Shown here piece after piece: positions 57,927 through 64,000 of a stretch of DNA of 64,000 nt; within the stretch, counting starts at the first letter, position 1, and every line of letters begins with the position of its first letter. This DNA is from Schistosoma haematobium (taxonomy: Eukaryota > Platyhelminthes > Trematoda > Strigeidida > Schistosomatidae), in contig NC_067201.1 of the NCBI RefSeq assembly GCF_000699445.3, positions 25,373,033 to 25,437,032 on the forward strand. The letters are read 5' to 3'. The position numbers were made by a program, and so were the translations under genes. The notes beneath the pieces are model-generated. The model saw only the letters and a program-made list of their open reading frames with translations, was not told the DNA's origin and made no database searches.

Positions 57927-58407
57927 CTAAAATTTTTCAAATAGATTGTGTAATGTTGTGACCAAATACATTTGGTTGTCCCCACTAGCATTCTTGTTCA
58001 CTACAATATTACTAACACCTCAAAAATGAACATAACTTCCACAATGAGCGTATATAATTTCCACGTCATTTTATGTAGCTTGTGAAGTGATAATTTTGGT
58101 TTAGGTGAACCTGACAATTGGTATCATAAACACTTTAAAGATTGCAAGAACAGAGATTCGTTATGTAGATGAGGTATATATTTACAATAATTAGTCTATT
58201 AAGTTTATTTGCACGCTTTCTTTACTATACAAATGTGTCTTCAACATTACATCAAACGAAACTCAATCATGTAACTAATTTGATCTCATTTCGTAATTAT
58301 GATTTAAATATCACATGTTGTAAGCAACTGACAAGAACCAAACGAAATGTAACGGATTCTGCTAAAATCTTTGTTCTTGTTCTCTTCAAAATGATAAAGG
58401 AATCAAG
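57927..58407. other. AT-rich, no gene called
   Basis: A plus-strand frame at 58169-58432 begins with a hydrophobic stretch ('MRYIFTIISLLSLFARFLYY') that could pass for a signal peptide. Its end runs into the hammerhead remnant and it has no other support, so it is not called. Confidence 0.4.
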
Positions 58408-58456
58408 TGCACTGTTGACGAGTGTCAATTAAGATGAAACGGCCGTCCAGTGCTTC
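58408..58456 (+). ncRNA. Hammerhead-ribozyme remnant (core C mutated)
   Basis: Stem I GCACTG (58409-58414) pairs perfectly with CAGTGC (58448-58453). The core reads TTGACGA (58415/6-58421) instead of CTGACGA. Stem II (58422-58434) has decayed. GAAA is followed by the self-complementary ACGGCCGT stem III and the GTC cleavage triplet ending at 58447. The first invariant core C is lost, so I expect no activity. Flanking 'ccagtgcttcttgattttcc' is typical of a schistosome hammerhead SINE (from memory). Confidence 0.7.
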
Positions 58457-59002
58457 TTGATTTTCCAAAAGGTTTTTCTCATGAAATAGTATTGAGATAG
58501 TGAAAATGAAAACTATGTAATTGTGACGTAATAATTTCATTCATGATTATATAATTAAATGTTATTTATAACAGGTTTGAACTGTTTCACAATTCTTTTA
58601 ATATTCTCTACCTTTCATTTATTTAAATAAATCTAGAAGTAAATGCATTGACGATATTCTAACTCGAAGTCTACAACTCAGTCATTTAGAGTATAACATC
58701 ATTCGTAATTCAACAAATGTGCTGTATAGTTCTAAGTTCATTTCAGTGTAGAGAAATGCATCGATTGTTGCTGTCGAAAACCAGTGATTTTTTCAATCTT
58801 CAACGCAAGATTTACATCGTGTTATGAAAGTGCCATTTAGTTTTATGATAATCAAAGATCATGGAATTGCTAATTACGACCTCTGAACATAATCACTCTG
58901 CTTTTAATGAAATCTGTCTTTCAGAAAGCAGATTGGATCAATGTGATACTAAAGAGTTGGACAGATACAATCGTGTAAAAAAAACTATTTTGAATAAAAT
59001 AC

Positions 59003-59824
59003 AGTGAGTATTGTAGCCAATGCACCATCGACATGATAATCCAATGAAAATGTATCCCATCCAGTCAGTATCTTGACCTGCTGATATATATGCGGTAAAT
59101 GAACTCCCAAACGTTGAAGGATTCGTGGTTGCTCATACTGTGTACTAGAATCGCCTATAGTTGTCTTCGACATACCACTTAATCGACTAATTAGTATTTG
59201 TAAACACGATTCATTTAAATTGGAATCTAACAAATCCACAACATGTTGAATAAAATCTCCTTGTTCTAAGGGTGAAAATTGTCTTGTAGCTCTTAAATGA
59301 TCTAGAAAATTATAACATCCTATCAATGTTTCTAATAAATGTTGACTAGTTTGTTTGCATACAGTAGATATCATTTGGTCAAATGACTGATTCACATCTT
59401 GCTCCAACCTTGATTCAACCTTTTCTGAACGTGTAGGATGGATAAATTCACGATTTACAAAGCATTGCTTTTTGCCACAAATATGAATGAAAAGGCTGAT
59501 CGACTTACTAATGACAAGAATATTATTAGTTTGGTTTGTCACATGAAAAACGACTTATTTCCACTGACGTACAGGCTTAAACAGAGAACTCTTGATATGG
59601 ATTTTTCAGATGACCATTATAAGTCCATTGATTAATAAAACACAACAAACTGGAGACGATACTTGACATCAAATATTGCATAATCAATGTTACTTTTGAG
59701 TCCCCATGAAGTATATAAGCGAACGCTTCATACGGTAATGCTTCAAATAAGCTGACTTAAAATCGAAATCTCGACTAATAGTGCGTTTACCGTGTCTTCT
59801 TTCCTGGAATGAAAAATGGTTTTC
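59003..59824 (-). pseudogene. TUBGCP3: GCP3-like (gamma-tubulin complex component 3) gene fragment
   Basis: Minus-strand translation in changing frames follows animal GCP3 in order: 'NALLVEI' (near 59780), 'FEALPYEAFAYILHGDSKVTLIMQYL' (59750-59670), 'CFINQWTYNGHLKNPYQEFSV' (59650-59588), then from 59545 'VTNQTNNILVISKSISLF', 'LLETLIGCYNFLDHLRATR', 'GDFIQHVVDLL' and 'GWDTFSLDYHVDG'. GCP3 is a microtubule-nucleation subunit. A good acceptor (pyrimidine tract then TGTTGTAG) precedes 59824 and a GT donor follows 59003, so this looks like a genomic exon, not a retrocopy. A frameshift near 59757, a TAA after 'EFSV' and a frame change with ~20 codons missing near 59550 suggest decay; tiny introns or assembly errors are alternatives. 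No neighbouring exons found. Confidence 0.7.
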
Positions 59825-60989
59825 CTACAACAGTAACATGAAGAAAAATTACAACATACGATAGTGCAGCTTTTAGACAGCTGTGTCTCAACTTGGTAAC
59901 AGTTTATCAACAAGCAAAACCGAACCATGAGTAAATAATCTGGAAACCGTTAAATTTGGACGAGGGGTAAACAAATACAAGAAAGTGTGAATAAATGTCA
60001 CAGTGATTGAGATAAAGTGATTATGATGATAAATACAATAAATGTTATAAGTATATATAACTATTTCAGAATATTACATGACAAGCTAGGGTTACAACAT
60101 GAGCGCAGAAATCTCTTGGGACACAACTATCTACTGAATATGAATAAGTAGTATGAAAACAATTTGCAAAAGAATGGATCCGAAATGAATAAGATCAGAG
60201 AATGTAAAATGAACATAACACAGTTTAAAATCACGATCATTTATAAAATTAATATAGAATGTTTTACATACTTTTGTTTGTGAGACTTAAAAAGATGGTC
60301 GAAATTTAATCAAATTCTCAATATATAGAAGAACATGACACAAAATGTATGAATGGACAGAGTTAATATAAATGTGTGATTATATGTTTAAAGGTAGTAA
60401 GAGAGAGTAGAACAGATGTTTCAGTTGATAGGAGTCATACTTATATTCACTTCATGCTTACTATCCGAAAGATGTCCGAAAATCGCACTTATATGGGCAT
60501 TTGTCTCGTTCAGTCGTATTGTTCTAGAAATCAGTTCAGAAACTAGTTGAGCAGTGTTGAAGCTTCTTTCAATGCCATTTTATTCTTGAATCTCCACTTC
60601 ATCAAATCTCATCTCTCTTGAACGAAAGACGGATGACGACAGTTATTTACTAACAGTTGGTTGGTTGTCATCGTTGGGATTTCAATCTCCATACATCGTG
60701 ATTAATTTCTTCGTTATCCACCTTTCATGAGGTTCTTTTCTAGACTAGCCGATTTGACATTTATTCTACTGTTTGAATATATCATTGCAGAACAATTAAA
60801 TTGTGATCAGACCGGTCATCATTTCGAACTGATATGGCGATATCTGTTATTGTTTAAAGACTATCTCGTTCATGTTTCTTCATTCGTTAATGGTTATTTC
60901 ATAATCATCTTAAGTAAACGCGATAATATGTAAAATATCAGAGGCTTTTACAAGATATAATAAACACAACTACTTCAATTACTGGCGGT
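59825..60989. other. AT-rich, no gene seen
   Basis: This would be intron or flank of the GCP3-like fragment. I looked for upstream GCP3-like exons on the minus strand and found none. The frame at 60727-60933 (+) is hydrophobic but unsupported. Confidence 0.45.
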
Positions 60990-61043
60990 GGAATACAGGA
61001 TGCGCGTTTCGTCCTATTTGGGACTCGTTGACTAGATGTACCT
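60990..61043 (-). ncRNA. Alpha-type hammerhead remnant, core mutated
   Basis: On the minus strand: CAGGTACATCTAG (stem I, 61043-61031), then TCAACGA where CTGACGA is expected. Next comes a perfect stem II GTCC-CAAATA-GGAC, then GAAA, then ACGCGCAT (normally a self-complementary ACGCGCGT), and an ATC cleavage triplet. Two or three invariant core bases are changed, so it should be inactive. The sequence is very close to the known schistosome alpha hammerhead repeat (from memory). Confidence 0.8.
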
Positions 61044-61494
61044 GCGTTACAGAGTTGATATTCATCCCATCTTTGCTAATAATACTTGTGACCTACGGCA
61101 ATCCGCACACTATGCACATATGACAATAAGTGATTGATCAATTGAAGTCCTGACCGTCAATGGGAAGATTTAAATCAGCAATACAAAATGTAAATAGTTT
61201 ACTACTCTTATTTAACTGGATTGAAATGACTTGAAACTGAACGTAATTAAATTGTTGTAGTAAATGAATCCAAAAATGTGACCAAATTAACATCATTGTT
61301 ATGAATGGTGGTCGCTGTTCTTATGTCGGAATAGCTCATCAATTACACTTGTAAACCGATGAACCTCTGCAATTCACATGATGCGAAAGTAAGAACACAA
61401 AGACTGATACAAGTGAAGATTTATTAACCCCATAATACGACAACAACATTCATTTATATACTGATTTGTATGCCCATTTTGATTATTAATTAGG

Positions 61495-61800
61495 ATAAAA
61501 TCACATATATGAAAACACTTTCGGTAATAAATCATGATGAGTATAGTTCATGTTAACTTAATGCAGGAATATCGTATGTTATACAGAATAAAATATCACA
61601 TTGGGAAACAGAAACAGAAACCACATTGAGTAATCATCACACCGAATTAAAAACGTCAGTCAGCTACAAGGTAGAACCAGGCATATATATGTAGCGGTCC
61701 AAGTTGCCATACGACATTAGCATAAAACAGAATTATTGTTGAAAAAATCATAATGAGTAAATCAATCTAATTTTAACTTTTCATCCCGTCACATCAATCA
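61495..61800 (+). repeat. Dispersed repeat, second copy of 33240-33500
   Basis: Matches in the same orientation: 'cacatatat', 'gaatatcgt..ttatacagaataaaatatca', 'cacattgagtaatc.tcacaccgaat' and 'aatgagtaaatcaat'. It is interrupted by a short RTE tail (61651-61728) that the 33-kb copy lacks. Confidence 0.65.
61651..61728 (-). mobile_element. ~78-bp 5'-truncated RTE tail insertion
   Basis: It begins GTCAGTCAG on the plus strand and continues 'ctacaaggtagaa..' and 'agttgccatacgacatt', the same order as the 3' end of the element at 45572-45640. The empty site is at about 33420. GAATTA flanks both sides, a possible short target-site duplication. It is a tiny, extremely truncated insertion. Confidence 0.55.
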
Positions 61801-64000
61801 TTTCTAGTTATGTGTGGTGTGACAAAACGAAGGTGTCAATCAAATCAATTGCCATAGTTTTTTAGATATCTGTCATTTCATATTACAGATTTCATTTAGC
61901 AGGTGATTAATCACTAATTCATGACACGACTATTCTGTTATTTTGATAACAGGTCCAAAGACATCCATCCAATAAACAGTAATCGACGTGTAAATCACTT
62001 GAGCCACATTTTCTTCTGTTACTAATTTTGATTCAAACTAATCCAGATTCATAATTTACATATCTCATATTTGCAATTGAATAATACTCTCAATATTGGA
62101 CTCTCTTGATGAGTATGGATGATGAACATTGTGTTTAATTCTTTTAAATGACATCAATGATGTTTATGAGAAATAAGAAGTTCATTTTAAACAAGTTTCC
62201 AAAGTTTAGATTTCGGACATTCACTAATGCAAATAAACTGTAACAGATAAAGTGTGGAGAATGTTATGGTAACCCTACTCACGATATTTAACCAGATATC
62301 ATTTTATAGATGAGGTTAAACCTCGAATATAGTACAGGTAGGATGATAGAAACATGCTTACTATTACGGATATATACAAAATAGCTTAAGTTACATGTGA
62401 ATGTATATAAACGGCAAACATATGAAATCGAATAGAATTATGGAAAAGATCTACATTTTTGTTTATCCAAAACTACAGCAAACTCGTCGGATGATAACTG
62501 TTTAGAAACGTCTATTCATGGTTTGGGTAAACATGGATTCTGTGACATAAATATAAATTAATGTAACAAACTAATGAGTCACTTCAAATAAAATTCCTAT
62601 CAAAATTATATCTATCCAAGTTAATCCATTAGTTACATTGATTGTCTAGTCGAAGATAATTGGCTGAAGATAGATAATCAGATTTCTGAAAGAAATGCAG
62701 AGATGCATAGGTATTTGTAGACGTTCCATTCTGTTCAGATACCAATACTTCACTTCAGCAATAATTTAATTCACTATCAATTAACTGCTGATATTTGTTT
62801 GAATTGTATTTTCAAAAATATTCAAAGCGATCAGTCCGATTGGCATGTATAGATGAAATAAGAAGACAGAGTTTACCATAACCACGTGATATGTAGGCGA
62901 ATTCTTTGACGAACCTTCTGATCTTAGATTCACCTCTAGTGTTTTTTCTGTTGGGAAAAATGGGGTCGGATAGGCAATTAGAAAAGTTAGGAATATAGAT
63001 TGTTTAGGAAAGTCATTACTCAGGTTAATACACTTGGATTTATTATTGACAAATTAGATTCAAATTCATTTCAATCTGTATATGAACACAAAGAAAGTTC
63101 ATTTGTCTAATGCTTCAACGAAACATTTCTATTGACCTTCTATATAACATCATAAAGACTGATTTCCAGTTTTCTCAACGGTTATTATCAAATAATTCTT
63201 AAAGTACCTTTGTTCATCATTTTCTCTTATCGGAATATTAAAATGATTTGACATGACCATTTAGGTACAGTTTCCAACAAACTTACCTACAAATTTCGAT
63301 TACTTGACTCCAATGTACATGTATCAGCATAAACATGAGAATGGATATGCGAAAAATTGTTATAACTCCGCCTGGAGCCAAACTATGATTTAACTGAATG
63401 ATTACCTTCTAAATGAATAGTGAATTTCGAGTCGAACTAATAAGTTAATAAGTGCCATTTCATTTAACACACCAGTGGATTAAATCGCTAATTATCCGCA
63501 TCTGTTTCAACTTACTTTTTGTTCAAAAAGTGTGTGTGAAATGCTGCAACATTGAGGTAATATCACCTTAAATGATGAGAACATTTTCAATTTAGTTTGT
63601 TTCTGAAGATTATTAGATTTTCTAGTTCACAACAAAAATTCTTTGTCTTATTATCAGTAATTATCTAAATAAGGTCGGTCTGTGATATGGATATTGGTCT
63701 AGTGTGATTGAGAACTTATCACTAAATAATCCTGATTTCATCAACTTTTAGAATGATTAATTTCATAACTGAGCTAGCGTGAAATATAGATCTCACCATC
63801 AATATGACTGGATAACTAGTGGTAAGAAGTCTAGTAAATCGCTTTTGGTTAACCAACCATTATCTACAAATGCTACACTCATCTCTGACGTTGAATAAAG
63901 AAATATGAGTAGAACTGTGTGAAAATAATAAAGATCACCAATATAACAAACACAAATTTGATACGTATACTGAATGATCTAGCATCTAAATATTTACGTC
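61801..64000. other. AT-rich, no feature seen
   Basis: No open frame with recognisable motif, no hammerhead core and no retroelement fragment noticed on either strand. Confidence 0.5.

Noticed and set aside
58169..58432. 87-codon frame with a signal-peptide-like start, possibly a secreted micro-exon-gene product
   Set aside because: It ends inside a hammerhead repeat and shows no exon structure or conserved residues.

Overview
The window looks like repeat-rich nuclear DNA of a trematode flatworm, most likely Schistosoma or a close relative. The background is AT-rich. It carries RTE-clade non-LTR retrotransposons of two families, several Penelope-like elements (PLEs, with a GIY-YIG endonuclease), a decayed Gypsy-like LTR element, and hammerhead-ribozyme (HHR) repeats of the S-mansoni-alpha type. 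There is no bacterial gene organisation. The only trace of a cellular gene is a GCP3-like (gamma-tubulin complex) fragment on the minus strand near 59.0-59.8 kb. All comparisons here were made by eye within the window.

Layout. (1) About 440-14520 and 35030-52910 form one large, old, collinear INVERTED duplication. At least ten anchor blocks match in reverse order, at very roughly 75-85% identity. Each arm then received different insertions, so one arm often shows the empty site of an insertion in the other. Left-arm insertions: RTE-B fragments at 681-1119, 4271-6648 and 10068-10863, and PLEs at 8651-9280 and 12124-12933. Right-arm insertions: an HHR palindrome (34751-35013), a head-to-head PLE pair (35505-37095), a PLE with terminal repeats (37580-38815), a PLE fragment split by a full-length RTE-A with an intact 1000-codon ORF (40957-44900), and a second, decayed full-length RTE (45572-49516) with a 14-bp target-site duplication. 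(2) 14.5-34.7 kb is the spacer between the arms. It is mostly gene-less AT-rich DNA with a few local duplications, a tiny HHR retroposon with a 17-bp target-site duplication (21815-21930), and two almost identical inverted RTE-B pieces (23873-24625 and 31724-32488). (3) 53.3-57.9 kb is a chimera in which a block of family A lies inside a family B element. (4) 58-64 kb holds two more HHR remnants, the GCP3-like fragment and plain AT-rich sequence.

The most interesting signals are the ribozymes. There are at least seven hammerhead-like motifs in three structural classes: alpha-type with self-complementary stem III, PLE terminal-repeat type, and a minimal type with almost no stem III. The last is present as two copies facing each other in a 124-bp palindrome. 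The gene parts do not form a cellular pathway. The coding sequences are retroelement machinery: RTE endonuclease plus reverse transcriptase, and PLE reverse transcriptase plus GIY-YIG nuclease. In RTE and PLE elements these act with RNA-processing ribozymes and the repeats they mobilise. 'RTE-A' and 'RTE-B' are my labels; likeness to the published schistosome families SR3/Perere-3 and SR2 is from memory and was not searched.
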